From assembly GCA_963847615.1 (NCBI GenBank), contig CAWKAN010000019.1:367531-431530 (forward strand): DNA of 64,000 nucleotides, in the 5' to 3' direction. The notes under the pieces were generated by a model, which saw nothing but the letters and a program-made list of their open reading frames with translations, searched no databases and was not told the DNA's origin. The first letter of the stretch is position 1. Each line of letters opens with the position of its first letter. The position numbers and the translations under genes were made by a program. The DNA is from Palsa-883 sp963847615. Lineage in GTDB: Bacteria > Pseudomonadota > Alphaproteobacteria > Acetobacterales > Acetobacteraceae. Below, piece by piece: positions 45,695 through 55,116 of the stretch.

Positions 45695-46354
45695 TCAGCC
45701 TGCGAGATCCGCACGGTATTCGCTGACCAGAGCGCCGATGCCATGGACGAACGCGCGGAAGCTGGCTGAGCGATTGCGCGCGGGTTGCATCTCCTTGGCG
45801 ACCAACCGCGCCAGCTCGATCTTTGGCAGGCGATCGGACGCGACGTCATACCCCGCCCGCTGCAAGGCGCGATGCGGTGCTTCCCAGGTTCCTCCGGGAA
45901 CCGCATCCGGGTTCCGGAATGACGCCTTTTGTCCAAGACTGACCGGGAGCCGAGGAAACGCGATCCGCAACGCTGCGACGTCGCCGATGAACCAGGCCTC
46001 CAATTCCTCGACTGCGATGCGATTGACAACGCGAAAGCGGCCCGACGCGGTGGGGTGGGTTTTCGTCGGCATGCCGGCAGCGCGCGCGGCGTCCTCAAGG
46101 CGCGCTTTCAACGTGTGGCACTCGTCGCGGTCGCGGTCCACCAGGACCATGACACGAATATCCTCTGCCGGCATGGCGGCGTAGCCCCTCAGACGGTTCG
46201 GCAGGTTGGCAAGCAAGCTTGCCTTGCCACCGTGCTCGATAACCTTCGTATCAAGGCGGCGGGAACCAATGAGCTTGGGCAGGAGCGCAGCGACCGCCTC
46301 CTTGGCGGACGGCTCTTCGACATGAACGAACAGGCGCAGCGGCGAGCCGCTCAT
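45695..46354 (-). CDS. DUF4276 family protein (TOPRIM-like), partner of AAA ATPase
   Basis: 219 aa from ATG 46354, overlapping the ATPase stop by one base (TGATG). The N-terminus PLRLFVHVEEPSAKEAVAAL supplies the conserved Glu, and IRVMVLVDRDRDECHTLKAR a DxD-type acidic pair; together they look like the TOPRIM metal site. ELEAWFIGDVAALRIAFPRL and the C-terminal helices are typical of DUF4276. Such proteins are encoded beside OLD-like AAA ATPases in probable defence loci, but no activity is established. The pair interrupts the dnaN-recF order. Confidence 0.8.
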   Translation of the reverse strand: MSGSPLRLFVHVEEPSAKEAVAALLPKLIGSRRLDTKVIEHGGKASLLANLPNRLRGYAAMPAEDIRVMVLVDRDRDECHTLKARLEDAARAAGMPTKTHPTASGRFRVVNRIAVEELEAWFIGDVAALRIAFPRLPVSLGQKASFRNPDAVPGGTWEAPHRALQRAGYDVASDRLPKIELARLVAKEMQPARNRSASFRAFVHGIGALVSEYRADLAG

Positions 46355-47553
46355 CAAGGATTGCCGAACTCGAGGTAGTTCTCCATCCAAAGCTGACCGA
46401 GTGTCGCACCGTTATCGAGCATCGTCTGGACGTTCGGCATGTCCGCGATGCGCTTGGCCATTGCGTAGCCGTCGGGTCCGCGCATCATCGCCCAGACCTG
46501 ATAGGGGGTCAGGGCATCGATAAAGAACGGGGAATGCGTCGTGACAATGAGCTGTGTCCTGGCGGTCGCCTGATCGCACTCCTCCGCCAGTTCCCGCAGC
46601 AGCTTGGGGTGCAGGAAGTTTTCCGGCTCCTCAATGCCGATCAACGGCGGCGGCGCCGGATCGAGCAGCTGCACGAGATACGCCAGCAGCTTCATGGTTC
46701 CGTCGGACGCGTACCGAGCCGGAACGCCCTCGGAGAACGGCGCGTCCTTGACCATCAGCAGGAGATGACCAGTAGGAAGGTTCTGCGGGATCACGCGCTC
46801 GATCTGCGGGACACGGCGACGCAACGTCTCGAACATGCTGTTCAGCCTGTCAGGATAATGCTCCTGCAGGAACTGGATCACGTTCACGAGGTTGTCGCCG
46901 GATCGCGACAAATGCTCCTGGGGTCCAGCCGCCGGAATCTGCCGCATATCCTTGGCCGAGAGATGCGACAGATGCCAGCCGGTGATGAAATCGCGCAATG
47001 CCTTGACCCGCGGGTTCTCAGCCAACTGCCCAAGCGTGGACACCGCGAGCACGTCTGGCGCGGTCAGCCGGCGCTCGACCCTGGTGTCTTCCGCCTCCGG
47101 TGCGTCACCCGTGATAACTTCGCCCCTGCCGTGCTCGTAGTTCAGGAAACGGAACGGCGCCCCGTAGCTGCGGCGCTTCCAGTGCATCCACTCCCGGACA
47201 ACGATGGGCCGGCCGTTCAACTCGTCGATTTCGAGATGGTAGGTGATGACGGGTGGGCGATGCCCGGCAAAGCCCTCCCGGTAGGTGACCTCCAGGCTGA
47301 TCGGTCCCTGGCTGTCGCGGCTCCGCAGGTCCTTCAGGCCGACACCGCGGCTGTCCACCGCCCGCCGCAGCCCGTCCGTGAAGCACTCGGACAGGAAAGC
47401 GAACACGTCAAAGACGGTTGACTTGCCGCTGCCATTGGGGCCGAGCAGGGCGGTCAGCGGCCGCAGGTCGCGAAATTCCAACTCGCGCAGGACGCGGAAA
47501 TTCTTGATCCGAACCCGCTCGACGCGCGGCGGTGTCCCAGGCCGAAGCGTCAT
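46354..47553 (-). CDS. OLD/RecF-like AAA family ATPase
   Basis: 399 aa. It is an SMC-like ABC ATPase: N-terminal strand VERVRIKNFRVLRELEFRDL, Walker A ALLGPNGSGKSTVFDVFAFL, signature region RYASDGTMKLLAYLVQLL, Walker B PLIGIEEPENFLHPKLLREL and switch His TTHSPFFIDAL. No TOPRIM domain is fused; the adjacent DUF4276 gene may supply it. It lies 74 bp downstream of dnaN and is co-oriented with the replication genes, but is not a normal member of that cluster. Confidence 0.88.
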   Translation of the reverse strand: MTLRPGTPPRVERVRIKNFRVLRELEFRDLRPLTALLGPNGSGKSTVFDVFAFLSECFTDGLRRAVDSRGVGLKDLRSRDSQGPISLEVTYREGFAGHRPPVITYHLEIDELNGRPIVVREWMHWKRRSYGAPFRFLNYEHGRGEVITGDAPEAEDTRVERRLTAPDVLAVSTLGQLAENPRVKALRDFITGWHLSHLSAKDMRQIPAAGPQEHLSRSGDNLVNVIQFLQEHYPDRLNSMFETLRRRVPQIERVIPQNLPTGHLLLMVKDAPFSEGVPARYASDGTMKLLAYLVQLLDPAPPPLIGIEEPENFLHPKLLRELAEECDQATARTQLIVTTHSPFFIDALTPYQVWAMMRGPDGYAMAKRIADMPNVQTMLDNGATLGQLWMENYLEFGNP

Positions 47554-47627
47554 GGCCCGGCTTCCACCGCCGCCGGTGCGCCCGGGGGTAGCGATCCGGC
47601 ATCATGGCGAGGGACGGCCAAAGGCCG

Positions 47628-48754
47628 TCACACCCGCATCGGCATCAGCACATACAGCGCGCTGCTGTCGGTGGCATCGCGCACCACGGTCGGCGCCGAG
47701 CCGTCGGCGAAACAGAATTCCACATCGCCTTCGATCTGATCGGTGATATCGTTCAGGTAACGGGCCTGGAAACCGATCTCCAGCGGCGAGGAATCGTATT
47801 TCACCCGCTCGGCATCCAGCTCCTCGCTGGCGGTGCCCTGCTCCGGGCTGGCCGCGGACAGCGTCAGCAGGTCGCGCTGCCAGCGTCAGCTTCACCGGCC
47901 GCGACCGCTCGGCGGAGATCGCGGCGACGCGCCCCACCGCGTCGGCGAAGTCCTTCTTGCCGACCCGCAGCACCTTGTCGTTGCCGCGCGGGATGACCCG
48001 CTCGTATTCCGGGAAGGTGCCGTCGATCAGCTTGCTGGTCAGCAGGATGGAATCGACGTGGAACTGGATGCGCGTGTCGGACAGCGCGATTTCCACGCCG
48101 CCGCTGACCTCGTCGAGCAGCTTGCGCAGCTCGTTGATCGTCTTGCGCGGGATGATCACGCCGGGCATGCCGGCGGCGCCCTCGGGCAGCGGCTCCTCGA
48201 CGCGGGCCAGGCGATGCCCGTCGGTGGCGACGGCGCGCAGCACGCGGGTGCCCTCGCTGTCGGCGACGTGCAGGTAGATGCCGTTCAGGTAGTAGCGCGT
48301 CTCCTCGGTGCTGATGGCGAACCGCGTGCGGTCGATCAGGCCGCGCAGTTGCTGCGCCGACAGGGTGAAGCGGTGCGGCAGCGCGCCCGGCGGTCATCGA
48401 GGGGAAGTCGTCGGTCGGCAGCACCACCAGGTGCGTGCTGTAGCGCCCGGCGCGCAGCGCGAGCTGCGCGTCGCCGCCCGGATGGTCGAGCTCGACCTCG
48501 GCGCCCTCGGGCAGCTTGCGGACGATCTCATACAGGGTGGCGGCGGGCGCGGTGCAGGCGCCGTTGCGGGTGGTGCTGGCGGGCACGTCCTCGATGATCG
48601 CGATCTCCATGTCGGTGGCGGTCAGCGACAGCTTGCCGTCGCGCACCGCGATCAGGACATTGGCCAGGATCGGGATGGTGTTGCGCTTCTCGACCACGCT
48701 CTGCACGTGGGCCAGCGCCTTCAACAGCGTTGCGCGATCGGCCTTGAATTTCAT
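47628..48754 (-). CDS. dnaN: DNA polymerase III beta sliding clamp (frameshifted)
   Basis: About 374 aa. It starts MKFKADRATLLKALAHVQSV then RNTIPILANVLI, and the middle has KTINELRKLLDEVSGGVEIA. The first extra base is near 48393 (TGACCGCCGG-G-CGCG): the next expected segment (LPHRFTLSAQQL) is in the shifted frame. A second extra base (an A near 47884) moves the C-terminal third, which ends YVLMPMRV with TGA at 47628-47630. The length is 3n+2, matching two insertions. The clamp confers processivity on Pol III. Confidence 0.93.
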
Positions 48755-48884
48755 CTTGGCAATCCTCTGAGGCTCCGGCCGACGGGCTTAAGGCACCGGC
48801 CTCGTGCGGCACCCGGGGCGAATCGAGCACAGACTGTAGCAACAGGAAAATCCGCCGAAAAGCTCGCACATGCGCCGGCCGACG
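48755..48884. other. dnaN leader region
   Basis: Short intergenic stretch between palindrome copy D and dnaN. No consensus promoter or DnaA box is apparent. Confidence 0.3.
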
Positions 48885-49140
48885 GAAGCCAGGCCGGGGC
48901 TCCGCCCCGGACCCCGCCAAGGGCGAGCCCTTGGAACCCTTCACTGGGAGTGGGTGATGGGGAGGGGGCATGTGGGCGAGGCGCCGGTGCCGGACGGCAC
49001 CGGCGCCTCGCCCACATGCCCCTCCCCATCACCCACTCCCATGGATGAAGTCCAGAGGCTCCGCCTCTGGTGGGGGTCCAGGGGGCAAAGCCCCCTGGCG
49101 GGGTCCGGGGCGGAGCCCCGAGCTTGCTTCCTTCATGACT
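48885..49140. repeat. Long palindromic intergenic element, copy D (between dnaA and dnaN)
   Basis: Central inverted repeat 48945-49041 around GGTGCCGGACGGCACC, with outer GGGGCTCCGCCCC and GGGGCGGAGCCCC segments. Compared with copies A-C the arm sequence differs (GGGTGATGGGGAGGGGGCAT versus GTGTGGGGAGGGGAAGGGGG), yet both arms differ in a complementary way. It could terminate dnaA transcription before dnaN. Confidence 0.88.
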
Positions 49141-50578
49141 GCAGCATTTTGCGCAGCAGTTCGACGTCCTCGGCGAAGGCGGCGTCGCGGGCCATCAGTT
49201 CGCCGATGCGCGAGACCGCGTGCATCACGGTGGTGTGGTCGCGGTTGCCGAACTTGCGGCCGATCTCCGGCAGGCTGCGTTGGGTGAGTTGTTTGGCCAG
49301 CCACATGGCGACCTGGCGCGGCCGGGCCACGGCGCGCGCCCGGCGGGCCGAGGACATGTCGGTCAGGCGGATGTTGTAGTGGTCGGCGACCTTGCGCTGG
49401 ATTTCCTCGATCGTCAGGCGGCGGTCATGCGCCTTGAGGATGTCGTGCAGCACCTCGTGGGTGGTTTCCAGCGTCACCTGGCGGTTGAACAGGTTGGCGT
49501 GCGCCACCAGCCGGTTCAGCGCGCCTTCCAGTTCGCGCACGTTGGAGGTGATCTTGTGCGCCAGGAATTCCAGCACCTTGGACGGCACGGTGACGCCGGT
49601 GCGCGCCGCCTTCGCCTCCAGGATCGAGATGCGCAGTTCGTAGGTGGTGGAGTGCAGGTCGGCGACCATGCCATAGCCGAGCCGCGTGCGCAGCCGCGCC
49701 TCCAGCCCTTAGAGGTCGGACGGCGACTTGTCGGCCGAGACCACGATCTGCTTGCCGGCCTCCACCAGGGCGTTGAAGGTGTGGAAGAATTCTTCCTGTG
49801 TGTTGTCCTTGCCGATGAGGAACTGCAGATCGTCGATCATCAGCACGTCGACGCTGCGCAACTGGTCCTTGAACTCGATCGTGGCCTGGCTGCGGATCGC
49901 GGCGATGAAGCGGTACATGAACCGTTCCGCCGACATGTAAGCGACGCTGATCCGGCGGCCGCCGGCACTGTTGCTGCGGGTCAGCAGTTCCCAGGCGATG
50001 GCGTGCATCAGATGGGTCTTGCCGAGGCCGACGCCGCCATACAGGAACAGCGGATTGAAGCCTTGGCTGGCCGGCTGCTCGGCCACGCGCCGGGCGCAGG
50101 CATGCGCGAACTCATTCGGCTTGCCGACCACGAAGGCGTCGAACGTGAAGCGGGGATCGAGGCCGGTACTCAGCTCGGGGCGCGGCTCGCCGCGCGCGTC
50201 GCCCCGATCGTCCGCGCGCACCTGGCCGCGGGAGGTGCCGCCGTGCGGCCCGGCGCTGGGACCGAGGCTCTCGGCCAGTCCATTGGTCGCCGGCGCGCCG
50301 CCGCCGACCCGAATATCGACCCGCCGGATGGCGGCATTCTCGGACTGCCATAGCCCGGTGAGGCGATCGGCGTAGTGTTCGCGCACCCAATCGCGCAGGA
50401 ACCGTGTGGGCAGCAGCAGGGCGATCTCATCGCCGTCGAGCCCGGCCAGCGTCATCTGGCGCAACCAGGTGCGATACTCGACCTCACCGACTTCCTGCTG
50501 CAGACGCCCGCGGATCCTTGCCCACTGTGCCGCGAGTTGCGCGGGACCGGCGGGGTCCGGCGGCGTGGTCGTGGACAT
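49133..50578 (-). CDS. dnaA: Chromosomal replication initiator DnaA (in-frame stop)
   Basis: 481 codons from ATG 50578 (GGGGAG 8 nt upstream; a start at 50626 is also open). Domain I: WARIRGRLQQEVGEVEYRTW. AAA+: FTFDAFVVGKPNEFAHACAR, Walker A LYGGVGLGKTHLMHAIA, Walker B VDVLMIDDLQFLIGK. After SADKSPSDL a TAA (49709-49711) replaces the Glu expected in DLEGLEARL; the same frame then continues GLEARLRTRLGYGMVADL. The DNA-binding domain keeps RNRDHTTVMHAVSRIGEL-like sequence (FGNRDHTTVMHAV). One or two base changes explain the stop. A product truncated there would lack origin binding. Confidence 0.93.
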
Positions 50579-50975
50579 CTGACGCTCCCCAAGGCCCAGA
50601 TCACTCAGCTCGACGCCTGACGCCATCGAACCAGCCCCCTTTCAGCGGCTCTGCGCGGCCGCCATGATTGTCTGCGTGACGCCACCCCGTACCGATCCGG
50701 CTAGCAGGTGCGAGTGGACGAGGGCCTCAGCGGTTCGTCGATCGGCACTGTAATGTTTATGTCAGATCGCCGACCTGCGGCAATGGGATTTTGGGGGATG
50801 GAAGCGAAACCCGGATGTACGCAACAAACTTTCAGACAGCCACCGTGCTCTATTTACGCTGGACTGCTGACACACTTAATACAAACCCCTGTATTTGCGA
50901 CTTTGCGACAATCTCGGCACGCAGGCGGGGGGCGGATCGGCAGGCCGTCGGTGCCGCCGCGGCGGCTTGGTGGGG
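50579..50975. other. dnaA upstream region
   Basis: About 400 bp between rpsT and dnaA, both on the minus strand, AT-richer at 50745-50910. It contains TTTGCGACTTTGCGACA (50894-50910), a direct repeat resembling the TTGTCGCA sites of the phage-like element. No canonical DnaA box (TTATCCACA) was found on either strand, so I do not call an origin. The dnaA promoter probably lies here. Confidence 0.4.
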
Positions 50976-51245
50976 TCAGACGGCGGCCAACGCCTTGATG
51001 CGCGCCGCCAGGCGCGAGAGCTTGCGCGCAACCGTATTGGCGTGCACCACGCCCTTGCCCGCGGCGCGCTGCATCTCGGGCTGCGCCTGGCGCAGCGCTT
51101 CCTGCGCCGCCGCCTTGTCGCCGCCGGCAATGGTTGTCTCAACCTTCTTGATGAAGGTCCGCATGCGCGACTTCCGTGCCTGATTGCGCAGGGTACGCTG
51201 CTTGGTCTGGCGGATGCGCTTGCGGGCAGAGGCGGTGTTGGCCAT
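50976..51245 (-). CDS. rpsT: 30S ribosomal protein S20
   Basis: 89 aa, full length. The sequence ANTASARKRIRQTKQRTLRN, MRTFIKKVETTIAGGDK and GKGVVHANTVARKLSRLAAR is standard S20, a primary 16S rRNA-binding protein. rpsT immediately upstream of dnaA is the usual alphaproteobacterial arrangement. Confidence 0.97.
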   Translation of the reverse strand: MANTASARKRIRQTKQRTLRNQARKSRMRTFIKKVETTIAGGDKAAAQEALRQAQPEMQRAAGKGVVHANTVARKLSRLAARIKALAAV

Positions 51246-51479
51246 GGGTCAGATATCACTCGATCGGAAATAGGGACAAAACGGTACCACGGCGACGCGG
51301 CACCGGAGGCGGCTCTTCTATGTAACCGCCCTTCCCGAGTTCAAGCCGGCCAGCGGTCCAGCTTGTCGTCCCGAGGCGACCAATGGCCGACGCGGCCTTC
51401 AACGCCGGTTGCCCCGATCACCCAGGCCGATTGACCCAGATCAGTGGCACGACCGGGGGCCGGCTGGCATGCTGCGCCG

Positions 51480-52430
51480 ATGGACCAGCCGCCAATCCGC
51501 GCCCACGAGCGTCCGCACGACAAATACCAGCGCCTGATCGCCGCCGCGCAGCGCCTGCCGGCGGTCACCGTGGCGGTGGTGCATCCGTGCGACGACGTCT
51601 CGCTGCAAGGGGCGATCGAGGCGCAGAAACTCGGCCTGATCGCGCCGATCCTGGTCGGCCCGCCGGCGCGCATCCACAGCGTCGCCGATGGCCTGGGGAT
51701 CGACATCTCCGCGCTGCCGCTGGTCGCCTCGGCGCACAGCCATGACTCCGCGGCCAAGGCGGTGGCGCTGGTGCGCGCGGGGAAGGCCCAGGCACTGATG
51801 AAGGGCAGCCTGCACACCGACGAGGTGATGGCCGCCGTCGTCGCGCACGACACCGGCATCCGCACCGAGCGGCGCCTCAGCCATTGCTTCGTGATGGATG
51901 TCCCCGGACACACCGATCCGCTGATCATCACCGACGCCGCGGTGAACATCGCCCCGACGCTGGAGGACAAGGTCGACATCGTGCAGAACGCGATCGACCT
52001 GGCGCACGCCATCGGGCTGGCGGATGTCCGCGTGGCGATCCTGTCGGCGATGGAGACGGTGAACCCGAAGGTGCCCTCGACGGTCGAGGCGGCGGCGTTG
52101 TGCAAGATGGCCGATCGCGGCCAGATCACCGGCGCGACGCTGGACGGTCCGCTGGCGCTCGACAACGCCATCGACCTGAACGCGGCGGCGATCAAGCACA
52201 TCGTGTCCCCGGTGGCCGGGCGCGCCAACGTGCTGGTGGTGCCCGACCTGGTGGCCGGCAACATCCTGGCCAAGAGCCTGAGCTTCCTGGCGGGGGCCGA
52301 CAGCGCGGGGATCGTGCTGGGCGCGCAGGTGCCGATCATCCTGACCAGCCGGGCGGATACGCTGGCGGCGCGGCTGGCGTCCTGCGCGGTGGCCTCCCTG
52401 GTCGCGGCGGCCCAGCGCGGCGCGGCTTGA
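51480..52430 (+). CDS. Phosphate acetyl/butyryltransferase
   Basis: 316 aa from ATG 51480. Core motifs of the Pta/Ptb family are seen: QALMKGSLHTDEVMAAVV, LSHCFVMDVPGHTDPLIITD, ALCKMADRGQITGATLDGPL and GRANVLVVPDLVAGNILAKS. The length fits the short (Ptb-like, or C-terminal Pta) form that makes acyl phosphate from acyl-CoA. No acetate or butyrate kinase gene lies next to it in the window. Substrate specificity is not decided by what I can see. Confidence 0.88.
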   Translation: MDQPPIRAHERPHDKYQRLIAAAQRLPAVTVAVVHPCDDVSLQGAIEAQKLGLIAPILVGPPARIHSVADGLGIDISALPLVASAHSHDSAAKAVALVRAGKAQALMKGSLHTDEVMAAVVAHDTGIRTERRLSHCFVMDVPGHTDPLIITDAAVNIAPTLEDKVDIVQNAIDLAHAIGLADVRVAILSAMETVNPKVPSTVEAAALCKMADRGQITGATLDGPLALDNAIDLNAAAIKHIVSPVAGRANVLVVPDLVAGNILAKSLSFLAGADSAGIVLGAQVPIILTSRADTLAARLASCAVASLVAAAQRGAA

Positions 52431-52486
52431 CGCGAGCGGCCTCGATGACCACGATAGCGGGAACGCTATCGTCTTGAGTGTCGTTC

Positions 52487-52720
52487 ATGGGCCAGGTTCT
52501 GATTCGCAATGTTGACGATGCGGTTCTCACCGCCCTGCGGGCCAGGGCCGCGACGCGTGGCATTTCGCTGGAAGCCGAACTGCGTGACGTGTTGACCCGC
52601 GCTGCGGGCCATCCCCGCACCGCACTGGTCGCCGAGTTCGCCGCGGTGCGTGCGAAGACCCCCAAGGGTCCGCGTCGCCAGGCCGAGGACCTCGTGCGCG
52701 AGGGCCGCGACGCGCGGTGA
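52487..52720 (+). CDS. FitA-like ribbon-helix-helix antitoxin
   Basis: 77 aa from ATG 52487; a GTG at 52478 is in frame. The N-terminal QVLIRNVDDAVLTALRARAA and GISLEAELRDVLTRA form the RHH of FitA/StbC-type antitoxins; the C-terminal tail binds the toxin. It overlaps the PIN toxin gene by 4 nt (GTGA), so synthesis is coupled and the pair should autorepress. Confidence 0.87.
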   Translation: MGQVLIRNVDDAVLTALRARAATRGISLEAELRDVLTRAAGHPRTALVAEFAAVRAKTPKGPRRQAEDLVREGRDAR

Positions 52721-53142
52721 CGCGGGTCATCGACGCCAGCGTCGCCCTGAAATGGTTCGTCGAGGAGGACGGCACGGCACAGGCAGCCGCCCTGCTGGCC
52801 GGCTCGGACTGGCTGATCGCGCCCGATCTGATCCTGGCCGAAGTTGGCAACGCCGCATGGAAGGCCGTCCGCAGCGGCATGATGCTGCCCGAGCAGTTCG
52901 ATCATGCCGCCGCGCGACTGCCCGTGGCGTTCGACGAACTGGTGCCGCTCGCAGGGCTGTCCCGGCGCGCCGCCGCTATCGCGCTGGCGCTCGACCACCC
53001 GGTCTATGACTGCTGCTACCTCGCCGTGGCCGAAGCGCGCGATGCACCCTTGGTGACCGCGGACCGGCGCCTGTTGCGGCGTCTTGCCGACACGCCGTGG
53101 GCAAGGCTGGTGATCGACCTTCGCTCGGTCCCCACCGACTAA
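52717..53142 (+). CDS. vapC: VapC-family PIN-domain toxin
   Basis: 141 aa from GTG 52717. It has the PIN ribonuclease acidic residues: VIDASVALKWFVEED (Asp), LILAEVGNAAWK (Glu), DHPVYDCCYLAVAE (Asp) and PLVTADRRLLRRL (Asp). The family cleaves tRNA or rRNA. It is paired with the RHH antitoxin encoded immediately upstream. Confidence 0.92.
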   Translation: MTRVIDASVALKWFVEEDGTAQAAALLAGSDWLIAPDLILAEVGNAAWKAVRSGMMLPEQFDHAAARLPVAFDELVPLAGLSRRAAAIALALDHPVYDCCYLAVAEARDAPLVTADRRLLRRLADTPWARLVIDLRSVPTD

Positions 53143-53182
53143 GCGTCTGCCCGCCGCGACCGGCCGGCGGCCGCCGGGTGGA

Positions 53183-55064
53183 TCATACCACCACCGCCGA
53201 CCGCTCGCTCGCCGCGCGCGCCCAGGCGGCGTCCATGTCCTCGTCGAACAGTTCCGTCAGCTTCTTCATCATCGTGCCGCCCAGCTCCTCGGCATCGACG
53301 ATGGTCACCGCGCGGCGGTAGTAGCGCGTCACGTCGTGGCCGATGCCGACGGCGATCAGCTCCACCTGGTCGCGCGCCTCGATGTCGCGGATCACCTCGC
53401 GCAGGTGCTTCTCCAGGTAGTTCCCCGGGTTCACCGACAGCGTCGAAGTCATCCACCGGCGCGCCGTCGCTGATCACCATCAGGATGCGCCGATGCTCGG
53501 GGCGCACCAGCAGCCGGCGATACGCCCACAGCAGCGCCTCGCCGTCGATGTTCTCCTTCAGCAGCCCCTCGCGCAGCATCAGCCCGAGGTTCTTGCGCGC
53601 CCGCCGCCACGGCTGATCCGCCGCCTTGTAGATGATGTGGCGCAGATCGTTCAGCCGGCCCGGATTGCGCGGCTTGCCGTCCTGCACCCATTTCTCGCGG
53701 CCCTGCCCGCCCTTCCAGGCGCGCGTGGTGAAGCCGAGCACCTCCACCTTCACCGCGCAGCGCTCCAGCGTGCGCGCCAGGATGTCGCCGCACATCGCCG
53801 CCACGGTGATCGGCCGCCCGCGCATCGAGCCGGAATTGTCGATCAGCAGGGTCACCACGGTGTCGCGGAACTCGGTGTCCAGCTCGCGCTTGTAGGACAG
53901 CGCCTGCATCGGGTTGACCACCACGCGCGACAGCCGCCCGGCGTCCAGCAGCCCCTCGTCCAGGTCGAACTCCCAGGCCCGGGTCTGCTGCGCCAGCAGC
54001 CGGCGCTGCAGCCGGTTGGCCAGCTTGGAGATCACCCCTTGCAGGTGCTGCAACTGCTGGTCGAGCTGCTGGCGCAGCCGGCTGAGTTCATCGGCATCGC
54101 ACAGATCGTCGGCATCGACCTCTTCGTCGAACAGCCTGGTATAGGCGCGATAGATCGCCTCGTTGTCGGGATTGGGCCGCTCGCGCCGCGGCTGCGGCCC
54201 GCCCGGCCGGTCGTCGCCGTCGGCCGCCGCGGCATCGTCCTCGGACTCGGTGCCCTCGTCGTCGGCCGCCTCGCCCTCCATCTCGTCCGGCTGCGCCCCG
54301 AGCATCAACTCCGTGTCGGACTCGCTCGATCCTTCGCCCTCCGGGTTCTCGTCCTGCTGGCCGGACTGCTCGCCGCCCTCCTCGCCCTCCTCGGTCTGGT
54401 CGTCGGGTTCGGCTTCGGCCTCGGCCTCGGCCAGGTCGAGCGCGGCCAGCAGCTTGCGCGCGGCGCGGGCGAAGGCTTTCTGGTCCTGCTGGTTGCGTCC
54501 CATCTCGGCCAGCGCCGCCTCGGCGGACTCGCCCAGCGTGTCGCGCCACAGGTCCAGGATGCGCCGCGCCGGCACCGGCGGCGGCTCGCCCGACATCCGC
54601 TCGCGCGCCAGCAGGGCCAGCGCCGCGGCGACCGGCATCTGGTCCTTGCGCGTCATGCGGTCGTAGCCTTCGGCCTCGCACTCCTCGGTCAGCTTGGCGC
54701 GCAGGTTGGCCGAGACGCCCGACATGAAGTGCGCGCCGATAGTCTCCACCCGCGCCTGCTCCAGCGCGTCATAGGCGTCGCGCGCCTCGCGCCGGGCCGG
54801 CATGCGCGCGGCGTGCACCGCGTCGTCGTGATGGCGCAGCCGCAGCGCCAGCGAGTCCGAGGCGCCGCGCAGCTTGGCCATCTCGGCCGCCGGCAACGCG
54901 CGGGTTGGCAGCGGCAGCCGGGCGCGCTTGCCGGTGACGCCGGAGGGGCCGGGCTGGAACGCCACCTGCACGTCGGCCTGCTCGGCGATCGCGCGCAGCA
55001 CGCCGGCGGTGGCGCGCTTGAACTCCTCGGCGCGCGTGTTGTCCTTGGCGGCGGTTGCGCTCAT
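53183..55064 (-). CDS. cobT: Aerobic cobaltochelatase subunit CobT (frameshifted)
   Basis: About 626 aa. CobT works with CobS and CobN to insert Co2+ into hydrogenobyrinate a,c-diamide. The N-terminal region is helical. Residues about 220-300 are extremely acidic (TEEGEEGGEQSGQQDENPEG), as in all CobT. The C-terminal VWA domain has the MIDAS TLLIDNSGSMRGRPIT. An extra T near 53450 (GATGAC-T-TCGACG) shifts the frame; the end continues TLSVNPGNYLEKHLREVIRD and IGHDVTRYYRRAVTIVDAEE to 53183. The length is 3n+1. It follows cobS by 52 bp. Confidence 0.93.
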
Positions 55065-55116
55065 CGACGGGCCATCTGCGGTGCGCTGTAGCGGGTGCGC
55101 GGTTGGGGGCGGGCGA

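Noticed and set aside
50579..50975. Chromosomal origin upstream of dnaA
   Set aside because: No TTATCCACA-like DnaA box cluster was found on either strand; AT-richness alone is not enough.
53493..55091. 532-aa plus-strand ORF opposite cobT
   Set aside because: It is antisense to a gene with clear CobT domains; its composition (Gly, Arg, His, Leu runs) is that of a GC-rich shadow frame.
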